NCBI GenBank assembly: GCA_964356295.1 | Contig: CAYHHE010000093.1 | Location: 1-10,845, forward strand | Length of the DNA stretch: 10,845 bases | Source of the DNA: CAVQGZ01 sp964356295 | GTDB taxonomy: Bacteria; Actinomycetota; Actinomycetes; Jiangellales; Jiangellaceae | Direction: 5' to 3' | Shown: positions 1-5,998 of the stretch, in pieces | How the letters are laid out: every line of letters starts with the position of its first letter | Position numbering within the stretch: the first letter of the stretch is position 1 | Made by a program: the position numbers and the translations under genes | The notes under the pieces: model-generated | Seen by the model: only the letters and a program-made list of their open reading frames with translations | What the model was told of the DNA's origin: nothing | Databases searched by the model: none

Positions 1-43
1 CGCCCAACCTTGATCAGCGCGCCCCAAGTGTCGCTCCGCCGAC

Positions 44-814
44 TCAGCTGGCGGCGGCGCGAGCCGACTCCGCTGGGCCGCCGACCGTCATCGAGCCGGG
101 TCCGTGCAGCACGCCAGACGACTTCTTCGTCGCCTCGATCTCGGCCTTGGCCTTCTGGGCGTACATGTCGACGTACTCCTGGCCTGAGAGCTCCATGAGC
201 TCGTACATGATCTCGTCGGTGATGGAGCGCAGCACGAATCGGTCGGACTCCATGCCCTGGTAGCGGCTGAAGTCCAGCGGCGCCCCGATGCGGATACCGA
301 TGATGCCCTTGCCGCGGTTGGGGATCTTCTGCCCCGTCGGCTGGATGATGTCGGTGCCGATCATCGCCGTGGGCAGCACCGGCACCTCGGCCTCCAACGC
401 CATCCGGGCGACTCCGGTCTTGCCGCGGTAGAGCCGGCCGTCGGGCGAGCGCGTTCCCTCCGGGTAGAGGCCCAGCAGCTCGCCGCTGCGCAGGATCCGG
501 ATGCCGGTCTTCAGCGCAGCCTCGGACGCGCGACCGCCGGTCCGGTCGACCGGCACCTGCCCGACGCCCTTGAAGAAGGACGCCGTTGCCCGGCCCTTGA
601 GGCCCGAGCCGGTGAAGTAGTCGGCCTTGGCGAGAAAGGTGATGCGCCGCGGCACCACCAGCGGCAGGAAGATCGAGTCGGAGAAGGAAAGATGGTTGCT
701 GGCAAAGATGGCGCCCCCTGTCGGGGGGACGTGCTCGACGCCCTCCACCCAAGGGTCGTACATCGTGGTCAGCACGGGGCCGAGCACGCCCCTCTTGAGA
801 ACCCAGTAGAGCAC
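44..814 (-). CDS. plsC: 1-acyl-sn-glycerol-3-phosphate acyltransferase (PlsC family)
   Basis: Predicted to move an acyl group onto lysophosphatidic acid to give phosphatidic acid at the cytoplasmic face of the membrane, an early step of phospholipid synthesis. The 256-residue length is normal for the family. Seen in the sequence: the catalytic HX4D box (N40-H41...D46), the GQVPVDR block at 85-91, the substrate-binding EGTRS motif at 119-123, and the VPVLPTAMIG block at 144-153. The N-terminus is moderately hydrophobic. The last 35 or so residues are a variable Lys/Ala/Gly-rich tail. I chose the GTG start at 814 because a TANNNT -10 hexamer (TAGGGT) lies exactly 6 nt upstream, which fits a leaderless mRNA; no Shine-Dalgarno site is evident. 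It diverges from the esterase gene. The family is certain. The exact acyl acceptor is inferred, since related actinobacterial paralogues can acylate other lipids. Confidence 0.93.
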   Translation of the reverse strand: MLYWVLKRGVLGPVLTTMYDPWVEGVEHVPPTGGAIFASNHLSFSDSIFLPLVVPRRITFLAKADYFTGSGLKGRATASFFKGVGQVPVDRTGGRASEAALKTGIRILRSGELLGLYPEGTRSPDGRLYRGKTGVARMALEAEVPVLPTAMIGTDIIQPTGQKIPNRGKGIIGIRIGAPLDFSRYQGMESDRFVLRSITDEIMYELMELSGQEYVDMYAQKAKAEIEATKKSSGVLHGPGSMTVGGPAESARAAAS

Positions 815-820
815 GCCTGC

Positions 821-826
821 ACCCTA
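821..826 (-). promoter_or_regulatory. Putative -10 element of plsC (leaderless)
   Basis: Read on the minus strand the hexamer is TAGGGT (TANNNT), followed by 6 nt and then the GTG start at 814. Transcription would begin at or next to the start codon. A weak -35-like GTTACT (849..844, minus strand) sits 17 nt upstream. The same -10/6-nt/start geometry occurs twice more in this window, at 3115 and 3138. Confidence 0.5.
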
Positions 827-907
827 CCCAGTCGGCGGCCCGGAGTAACCCCTCCTGGACGTGTCCCCCTCCTCGACGTGGTGGGTGTCGGGTGCGAGAC
901 TGGTCAG

Positions 908-1690
908 GTGCCGTTGATGCAGGGAGCAGAGCCGTTCTTCGCCGAGGGGGGAAGCACGGGGGTGCTGCTCTGCCACGGCCTATCCGGGTCACCCGCGTCC
1001 CTGCGTCCCTGGGGGCAGTACCTGGCCGAGCACGGCTACACGGTGGACGTGCCGCGACTGCCGGGCCATGGCACCACGGTGGGCGAGTGCAACCTCACGC
1101 GCTGGGAGGACTGGTTCGCCGAGGTCCGTCGCGCGCTGCTGGGGCTCAACGAGCGGTGCACGCACGTGTTCGTCGGCGGGCTGTCCATGGGTGGCGCGCT
1201 GGCGCTGCATCTGGCGCAGAAGCACCCGGACGAGGTCGCCGGGCTGATGCTGGTCAACCCCGCGCTGGCCAGCCGTGACTGGAAGCCCCGGTTCCTGCTC
1301 CCGGTGATGCGGGCCCTGCAGGTACGGGAATACCCGGCCATCTCCAACGACATCGCCAAGGAGGGCATGGACGAGGTCGCCTACGACAAGACCCCGATCC
1401 ATGCGCTGTGGTCGTTCACCACCAAGTGGCCGATGCTGGTCAACGACCTGCACCGAGTGCACCAGCCGACGATCGTGTTCCACGCCCCCCGCGACAACCT
1501 CCTCGACGGGGCATCCGTCGAGGCGGTTCGCGCCTTGATCGGGTCCAACGACTTCTCCTACGTCGAGTTACCGCTCTCGCAGCATGTCGCGACGCTGGAC
1601 CACGACGCGCCGATCATCTTCGAGCGGAGCGAGGCGTTCATCGACAGGGTGTCGACGAACCTCGACAGCACTGCGCCCGCGGCCGGCTGA
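908..1690 (+). CDS. Alpha/beta-hydrolase, Est30-type carboxylesterase / monoacylglycerol lipase-like
   Basis: A cytoplasmic serine esterase expected to hydrolyse short- to medium-chain esters or monoacylglycerols; the true substrate is unknown. With the GTG at 908 the protein has 260 residues. Seen: the oxyanion-region motif CHGLSGSP at 22-29, the nucleophile elbow GLSMGG with Ser93, a likely catalytic Asp196 (APRDNLLD), and His226 in SQHVATLDHD. The last motif closely resembles the GHVITLD block of Geobacillus Est30. There is no signal peptide or membrane segment. The start is uncertain: GTG 908 gives VPLMQGAEPF, close to the usual MPxMPGAEPF start as I remember it, whereas the in-frame ATG at 917 has an AGGTG Shine-Dalgarno-like site (906-910) 6 nt upstream. 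The next gene follows after 10 nt and is probably cotranscribed. Its place beside plsC suggests a role in lipid turnover, which is inference. Confidence 0.9.
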   Translation: MPLMQGAEPFFAEGGSTGVLLCHGLSGSPASLRPWGQYLAEHGYTVDVPRLPGHGTTVGECNLTRWEDWFAEVRRALLGLNERCTHVFVGGLSMGGALALHLAQKHPDEVAGLMLVNPALASRDWKPRFLLPVMRALQVREYPAISNDIAKEGMDEVAYDKTPIHALWSFTTKWPMLVNDLHRVHQPTIVFHAPRDNLLDGASVEAVRALIGSNDFSYVELPLSQHVATLDHDAPIIFERSEAFIDRVSTNLDSTAPAAG

Positions 1691-1700
1691 GCACCGGGTC

Positions 1701-2234
1701 ATGGCCACCGACGAGCACGGCGACGAGCACGGGCCCGACAGCCAAGCAGGGCCGGCGCGCTCGCAGGACGCAGCGTGGGAGCAGATCGTCGCCCGGCTCA
1801 GGCGGGACGAGGCCACCAGCGGGGCCCCCTGGCCCGACGCCGAGGGCCTCGACACGACGCCGCAGGACACCGGGGACGACGAGCCGAGCCCAGCGCTCGA
1901 TTCCCGGCCCGACCCGTCCTCCCCGCGTCCGGTGATCATCTGGCGCGGCAGCGAGGAGGACATCGACGCCGAGCTGGACCGGGCCATCCCCGACGAGCAC
2001 TTCGTCCCACCCGAGCCACCTCCGCTCCCCCGCGCCGACGCCATCACCTGGGCGGCGTGGATCGGGGTGATCGGCGGCCCCTTGCTGCTGCTCGCCCTCA
2101 CGGCCCTGGGCCGCTCGTCCTCGGTGCTCGTCGGGTTCTCGGCGGCTGCCTTCCTGGGCGGGTTCGCGGTGCTCATCACGCGGATGCGCAGCCAGCGCGA
2201 CCCCTACGACCCGGACGACGGCGCCGTCGTCTAG
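1701..2234 (+). CDS. Small acidic, proline-rich two-TM membrane protein, function unknown
   Basis: This 177-residue protein has no enzymatic motif that I recognise. Residues 1-100 are hydrophilic and rich in Asp, Glu and Pro, so probably disordered. A conserved-looking block, EDIDAELDRAIPDEHFVPP followed by EPPPLPRAD, lies at 86-113. Two hydrophobic segments follow (about 114-134 and 141-160), and then a short charged tail, RMRSQRDPYDPDD. Actinobacteria commonly carry small proteins with a similar FVPPxPPPLPR-then-membrane layout; this is family memory, not a search result. The ATG at 1701 is chosen because it is the first start after the esterase stop (10 nt gap) and the upstream extension reads as non-protein. 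No strong Shine-Dalgarno site is visible, so translation may be coupled to the esterase. Its stop overlaps the convergent SRPBCC stop in a shared CTAG (2231-2234). Confidence 0.8.
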   Translation: MATDEHGDEHGPDSQAGPARSQDAAWEQIVARLRRDEATSGAPWPDAEGLDTTPQDTGDDEPSPALDSRPDPSSPRPVIIWRGSEEDIDAELDRAIPDEHFVPPEPPPLPRADAITWAAWIGVIGGPLLLLALTALGRSSSVLVGFSAAAFLGGFAVLITRMRSQRDPYDPDDGAVV

Positions 2235-2683
2235 CCGCCGGCGGACTCCACGCGGCGCTTGAGCCCTTTCAGTGCGGTGTCGGTGATGACCTTCTCGGCC
2301 TTGCGCCGCATCATCCCCAGCATGGGGATCGACACGTGCACCGACAGGGAGTACGAGACCTCGGTGCTTGCCTCGTCCAGCGAGCGTGTCGCGTAGACCC
2401 CGTTCAGCGACCGCACCATGCGGGCCGGCTCCCGTAGGTGCCAGCGCACCTCCTGGTCGGCGTCCCACTCGTAGACGTAGACGTGCTCGTCGGCGATGCC
2501 CGCCTGGTCCATGACGAAGCGGGCCTCGGCCACTCGCGCCCACGGGTCGTCGAAGACGCTGAGCACCTCGACCTGGCTGACCCCCGGCGTCCAGTCCGGA
2601 TACAGCTCGACGTCGGCGATCACGTCCATGATCTTGGTGGGGGTGCCGGCGATCACGATGCTCGACGTGGTGCTCTCTGCCAC
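2231..2683 (-). CDS. SRPBCC (START/polyketide-cyclase-like) lipid- or ligand-binding protein
   Basis: This 150-residue, single-domain protein has the helix-grip fold predicted to hold a hydrophobic ligand in a central cavity. Seen: the opening strand SSIVIAGTPTKIMDVIADVE (7-26), the family block ELYPDWTPGVSQVEVL (26-41), a conserved Arg/Trp strand EVRWHLREP (78-86), paired strands VSYSLSVHVSIP (109-120), and a long C-terminal amphipathic helix with RRKAEKVITDTALKGLKRRVE (126-146). It matches my memory of the M. tuberculosis Rv2185c (TB16.3) type of SRPBCC protein found near fadD15. The start is GTG at 2683, 9 nt after the upstream SRPBCC gene's stop; an AGG overlapping that stop may serve as ribosome-binding site. 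The ligand is unknown and no catalytic residues are apparent. It is cotranscribed with the gene at 2693-3115. Confidence 0.9.
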   Translation of the reverse strand: MAESTTSSIVIAGTPTKIMDVIADVELYPDWTPGVSQVEVLSVFDDPWARVAEARFVMDQAGIADEHVYVYEWDADQEVRWHLREPARMVRSLNGVYATRSLDEASTEVSYSLSVHVSIPMLGMMRRKAEKVITDTALKGLKRRVESAGG

Positions 2684-2692
2684 ACGAGCAGC

Positions 2693-3115
2693 CTACTTGC
2701 CGGACGCTGCGCCTTCCGCGGCGTCCTTGAAGCCGAACATCCGTGCCTTGAGCAGCGCGACCCAGCGTGCGGACGGGTCGCGACGTCCCCTGGAGGGGGC
2801 TCCGCGGAGGTACCAGTGCACCAGGGTGCCCGGACCCATCGGTTCGAGCCACACCTCCAGCGACCCGACCACCGCGCCGGTGACGCTCCACCGCGTTCCA
2901 TTGTCGCCTCGGTCCATGAAGACCTCGACCTGCAGGTCGGGGAACCAGTCGGCCAGCAACGCCTGGTCGACGAGAAGGGGTGCCAGCTCGGCCGCTGGGC
3001 GGGCGACGTAGGTCTCGTCCGCGATGTTGATCTCCACCGGCACCACTCTCGGTCTGCTCGCGCGGGACGGCCTCTGCTCGTGCGGGTTGGCGTCCCGGCC
3101 ATGGTCGGGCACCAT
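2693..3115 (-). CDS. Second SRPBCC-like protein, start re-assigned to a leaderless ATG
   Basis: This 140-residue protein has a core (about 27-105) that looks like a divergent START/SRPBCC domain: a first strand VEINIADETYVARP, the helix block LLVDQALLADWFPDLQVEV, and later strands TRWSVTGAVVGSLEVWLEP and GTLVHWYLRG. Its D..LL.DW.P....VEV block parallels the ELYPDW block of the next gene, so the two may be tandem paralogues. The C-terminus is basic (SRGRRDPSARW, LLKARMFGFK). I chose ATG 3115 over the in-frame GTGs at 3046, 3043 and 3037 for two reasons. A TACAGT -10 lies exactly 6 nt upstream of it. Also, 21 of the 24 codons before 3043 end in G or C against 14 of 24 G/C at second positions, which is a coding signature. 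The extra N-terminus is hydrophilic and Arg/Pro-rich. If the GTG at 3043 is the true start, the protein has 116 residues. Ligand and role are unknown. Confidence 0.78.
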   Translation of the reverse strand: MVPDHGRDANPHEQRPSRASRPRVVPVEINIADETYVARPAAELAPLLVDQALLADWFPDLQVEVFMDRGDNGTRWSVTGAVVGSLEVWLEPMGPGTLVHWYLRGAPSRGRRDPSARWVALLKARMFGFKDAAEGAASGK

Positions 3116-3121
3116 CGCGTG

Positions 3122-3127
3122 ACTGTA
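3122..3127 (-). promoter_or_regulatory. Putative -10 element of the SRPBCC operon (leaderless)
   Basis: On the minus strand the hexamer is TACAGT, 6 nt before the ATG at 3115. It overlaps the plus-strand -10 of fadD by two bases (3126-3127). No recognisable -35 is present at the expected distance. Confidence 0.5.
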
Positions 3128-3131
3128 CGTT
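3126..3131 (+). promoter_or_regulatory. Putative -10 element of fadD (leaderless)
   Basis: TACGTT fits TANNNT and ends 6 nt before the fadD ATG at 3138. The intervening bases are pyrimidine-rich (TTCCCC), so there is no Shine-Dalgarno site. An mRNA starting at the ATG is the simplest reading. The -35 region is not recognisable. Confidence 0.55.
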
Positions 3132-3137
3132 TTCCCC

Positions 3138-4931
3138 ATGCGAGAGCTCGAGGTCCCGGCCACCATCGATCTGCCCGTCGAAGGGAGTCTGGCCGACATC
3201 CCTATGCGCAACGCGGTCGAGGCGCCTGAGGCCATCGTCTACTCGCGCCGGGAAGCCTCCACCGGTCGGTGGCGGGACGTGTCGGCGGCGCAGTTCTGGT
3301 CCGAGGTCTTCGCGGTCGCCAAGGGCATCATCGCCGCTGGAGTGGCCCCAGGCGACCGGGTTGCGCTGATGTCGCGGACCCGCTACGAGTGGACGCTCCT
3401 CGACTTCGCCCTGTGGACGGCCGGCGCTGTCGTCGTACCGGTCTACGAGACGTCATCGGCGGAGCAGATCCAGTGGATACTCCAGGACTCCGAGGCCGTC
3501 GGCATCTTCGTCGAGACACCGGCGCACGACGTCGCCGTCCAGCAGGTGCTCCCCAGCGCCCCGGCGTGCCGGCGCGTGTGGGTCATCGACGACGGAGTGG
3601 TCGACGACCTCGGCCGCAGCGGCAGCGAGGTCAGCGACGGCGACGTCGAGGAGCGCCGCAGCGCCATCACGCCCGACAGCCTTGCCTCGGTCATCTACAC
3701 CTCGGGCACGACCGGACGCCCCAAGGGGTGCGAGCTCACCCACGGCAACTTCCTGTTCGTGGCGCTGACCTCGGTCGAGACACTGTCGGAGCTGTTCGAG
3801 GAGGATGCGTCCACACTGCTGTTCCTGCCGCTCGCGCACGTGTTCGGGCGCATCGTCGAGCTGGCCGCGGCCGCGTCGCGGCTGCGCCTGGGCCACGTCC
3901 CGGACGCCAAGACCCTGACCGAGGACCTCGCAGCGTTCAAGCCGACCTTCCTGTTCTCCGTGCCGCGGGTGTTCGAGAAGGTCTACAACTCGGCCAGCCA
4001 GAAGGCGCGGGCCGGCGGACGAGGACCGATCTTCGACCGGGCTGTCTCGGTGGCGATCGACTACAGCCGAGCCCTGGACGAGGAGGGACCGAGCCTGGCG
4101 CTGAAGGTGCAGCACGCGGTGTTCGACCGCCTGGTGTACGGCAAGCTGCGTGCGGCGCTGGGCGGCAGGGTCAAGTACGCCTGCTCCGGCGGCGCCGCCC
4201 TCGGCGAGCGTCTGGGCCACTTCTACCGCGGCCTCGGACTGATCGTGCTCGAGGGGTACGGCCTGACCGAGACCTCCGCCCCGTCCACCGTCAACACCCC
4301 CGACGCGGTGAGGATCGGCTCGGTCGGCCGCCCGATCCAGGGCACCGCGGTACGCATCGCCGACGACGGCGAGGTGCTGCTCGGTGGCCCGCACATCTTC
4401 CGTGGCTACCGCAACAACCCCGACGCCACCGCCGACGTGATCGACGAGGACGGCTGGTTCCACTCCGGTGACCTCGGTGAGCTCGACGAGGACGGGTTCC
4501 TGCGCATCACCGGCCGCAAGAAGGACATCATCATCACCGCCGGTGGCAAGAACGTCGCCCCGGCGGTGCTCGAGGACCGGATCCGGGCCCACTACCTGAT
4601 CAGCCAGTGCATGATCGTCGGCGACGCTCGCCCCTACATCTGCGCGCTGATCACCCTCGACCCGGAGGCGCTGCCCGGATGGGCCGAGCAGCACGGCAAG
4701 ATGAACGTCAGCGCCGACGAGCTCGCCGAGGACGCCGTGCTGCGGGCCGAGATCCAGGCCGCCGTGGACGAGGCGAACAAGGCCGTCTCCCGCGCCGAGT
4801 CCATCCGCAAGTTCATGATCATCGGGACGGACTGGACCGAGGAGTCCGGCCACCTCACCCCGTCCATGAAGCTCAAGCGGGCCAGCGTCATCAAGGACCA
4901 CTCGCTCGAGATCGAGCAGCTCTACGCCTGA
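3138..4931 (+). CDS. fadD: Long-chain fatty acid-CoA ligase, FadD15 type
   Basis: This AMP-forming enzyme activates free fatty acids to acyl-CoA through an acyl-adenylate intermediate, using ATP and CoA. It acts in the cytoplasm or at the inner membrane face. The 597-residue length is typical of the group. Motifs seen in order: the P-loop-like YTSGTTGRPKG at 187-197, the FLPLAHVFGR block at 229-238, the adenylate motif YGLTETSAPS at 374-383, HSGDLG at 442-447, the hinge region GRKKDIIITAGGKNV at 459-473, and LTPSMKLKR at 573-581 with catalytic Lys578. All key residues are present, so it should be active. The ATG at 3138 is preceded by a -10 and no ribosome-binding site. It diverges from the SRPBCC operon. 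The FadD15 assignment rests on motif style and neighbourhood; the preferred chain length cannot be read from the sequence. Confidence 0.95.
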   Translation: MRELEVPATIDLPVEGSLADIPMRNAVEAPEAIVYSRREASTGRWRDVSAAQFWSEVFAVAKGIIAAGVAPGDRVALMSRTRYEWTLLDFALWTAGAVVVPVYETSSAEQIQWILQDSEAVGIFVETPAHDVAVQQVLPSAPACRRVWVIDDGVVDDLGRSGSEVSDGDVEERRSAITPDSLASVIYTSGTTGRPKGCELTHGNFLFVALTSVETLSELFEEDASTLLFLPLAHVFGRIVELAAAASRLRLGHVPDAKTLTEDLAAFKPTFLFSVPRVFEKVYNSASQKARAGGRGPIFDRAVSVAIDYSRALDEEGPSLALKVQHAVFDRLVYGKLRAALGGRVKYACSGGAALGERLGHFYRGLGLIVLEGYGLTETSAPSTVNTPDAVRIGSVGRPIQGTAVRIADDGEVLLGGPHIFRGYRNNPDATADVIDEDGWFHSGDLGELDEDGFLRITGRKKDIIITAGGKNVAPAVLEDRIRAHYLISQCMIVGDARPYICALITLDPEALPGWAEQHGKMNVSADELAEDAVLRAEIQAAVDEANKAVSRAESIRKFMIIGTDWTEESGHLTPSMKLKRASVIKDHSLEIEQLYA

Positions 4932-4971
4932 GGCCCAGCCGGGACGCGCGCGAGGCGAGGCCGCACCGAGC

Positions 4972-5023
4972 CGCATCGTCCGAACGCGCGAGGGGCATAG
5001 CCCTCCGAACGTCGGACGATGCG
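4972..5023. repeat. Perfect 12-bp inverted repeat with nested hairpin after fadD
   Basis: The arms CGCATCGTCCGA (4972-4983) and TCGGACGATGCG (5012-5023) are exact reverse complements separated by 28 nt. Inside that loop, GAGGGGC (4990-4996) can pair with GCCCTC (5000-5005) with one bulged G. The 8-mer TCCGAACG also occurs as a direct repeat at 4979-4986 and 5004-5011. It starts 40 bp after the fadD stop and has no T-tract. A factor-independent terminator of the T-less actinobacterial kind is the most likely role. A dimeric regulator site upstream of the Tad operon is the alternative. Confidence 0.7.
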
Positions 5024-5082
5024 CGCACGCGCGGCTGCCTGCCCGTCCCGCCCTCGAAACGGACAAACCGGCCGAACACCCG

Positions 5083-5112
5083 ATGACGCTCTTTCGGGAA
5101 TATACGTAGCGT
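5083..5112 (+). promoter_or_regulatory. Candidate promoter of the Tad operon
   Basis: A -35-like ATGACG (5083-5088) is followed after 18 bp by a -10-like TAGCGT (5107-5112). TATACG at 5101-5106 is an alternative -10. The predicted start near 5119 leaves a leader of about 97 nt before cpaB. The local AT-richness supports a promoter here, but the exact hexamers are a guess. Confidence 0.4.
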
Positions 5113-5215
5113 TCTAGGCAGCGTGGAGCAGGTATCGGTGCCCCACGTCCCCTTGCCGGAACGCTCCGCACCCGCCACCGGATGCCGGGGCAACGAACCA
5201 GAAGGAACAGGACCC

Positions 5216-5965
5216 ATGAGCCGTCGAGTCGTGTTGCTCATCGTCGCGACCGTGATCGCCGCCCTCGGAGCAGGCGCGGTGTTCTTCTACGTGCAGAACG
5301 TGGAGGACCAGGCCGCCGCCGGCCAGGAGCAGGTCGAGGTGCTGGTGGCCACCAGCACCGTCCCCGTCGGCCAGAGCGCCGCACAGGCCGAGGCTGCCGG
5401 CGCCTTCGAGCTGACGTCGATCTCCGCCGAGTCAGCCGCGCCAGGCGCGCTGTCCACCGTCGAGCCGGTGGCGGAGCTGAACGCGCTGGCCACCATCTAC
5501 CCGGGCGAGCAGGTGCTCGAGCAGAAGTTCGGCGAGCTCGGTTCGGCCGCCCCGCTGCCCATCCCGGACGGCAAGATCGCCGTCAGCGTGCAGCTGTCCG
5601 ACCCCGCTCGGGTCGCCGGCTTCGTCGGGCCGGGCTCGGACGTGTCGGTGTTCGTCACCGCCACGCCGCCGACCGCTCCCGAGGACGGGGCGGCCCCTGA
5701 GCCACTCACCACGGTGCTGCTGCCACGCGTGCCGGTGATCGCCGCGGGTCAGACCACGGTCATCAGCCGCACCACGACCGAGAACGGCGCGGAGACGACC
5801 GAGGAGATCCCGCTGGCCATCCTGACCCTCGCGGTGGACCAGAACGAGGCCCAGAAGATCGTCCAGGGCCAGAGCCAGGGCGAGCTGTACTTCGGCCTGC
5901 TCGATGACACCTCGCAGGTCGTGGCCGGCTCGGTCACCACCTTCGGCGACCTGCTCGCCCCCTGA
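5216..5965 (+). CDS. cpaB: Flp pilus assembly protein CpaB/RcpC (SAF domain)
   Basis: Membrane-anchored, outward-facing component of the Tad/Flp pilus machine. In Gram-negatives RcpC/CpaB works with the secretin; in Gram-positives its partner is unclear. The 249 residues begin with RR, then one transmembrane segment (about 5-26). A SAF-like region follows (VEVLVATSTVPVGQSA, 40-55), with the expected YPGEQVLEQKF at 95-105. The RcpC domain contains IPDGKIAVSVQLSDPARVAG (116-135) and the PGSDVSVFVTAT turn (139-150). Late strands (IPLAILTLAVDQNEAQKIV, 198-216) match the family's closing block. I chose ATG 5216 because GAAGGA lies 9 nt upstream and the membrane segment begins right after it; an in-frame GTG at 5123 would add an implausible extension. 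First gene of the Tad operon; cpaE follows after 33 nt. Confidence 0.9.
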   Translation: MSRRVVLLIVATVIAALGAGAVFFYVQNVEDQAAAGQEQVEVLVATSTVPVGQSAAQAEAAGAFELTSISAESAAPGALSTVEPVAELNALATIYPGEQVLEQKFGELGSAAPLPIPDGKIAVSVQLSDPARVAGFVGPGSDVSVFVTATPPTAPEDGAAPEPLTTVLLPRVPVIAAGQTTVISRTTTENGAETTEEIPLAILTLAVDQNEAQKIVQGQSQGELYFGLLDDTSQVVAGSVTTFGDLLAP

Positions 5966-5998
5966 CGGATCCCTCCCCTCACCCCGAACGGACTCACC

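Larger units (their letters stand above)
4932..5215. other. Intergenic spacer between fadD and the Tad operon
   Basis: This 284-bp stretch has no convincing gene on either strand. Its left part holds the inverted repeat at 4972-5023. The part around 5083-5112 is noticeably richer in A and T than its surroundings and holds the probable cpaB promoter. The rest (about 5119-5215) would be a long 5' leader ending in a good Shine-Dalgarno site, GAAGGA at 5201-5206. A small hairpin can be drawn from TTGCCGG (5153-5159) and CCGGGGCAA (5185-5193), with a two-base bulge. I do not recognise a known riboswitch. Confidence 0.7.

Noticed and set aside
1..43. Left-edge stretch after the plsC stop
   Set aside because: It is too short to judge; no hairpin or coding signal was found.
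1638..2891. Minus-strand frame of 417 codons spanning the membrane-protein gene and both SRPBCC genes
   Set aside because: It crosses three well-supported genes and reads as arginine/glycine-rich nonsense.
5119..5215. Possible c-di-GMP or c-di-AMP riboswitch in the cpaB leader
   Set aside because: I could not find the conserved core of either class; only generic GC hairpins are visible.
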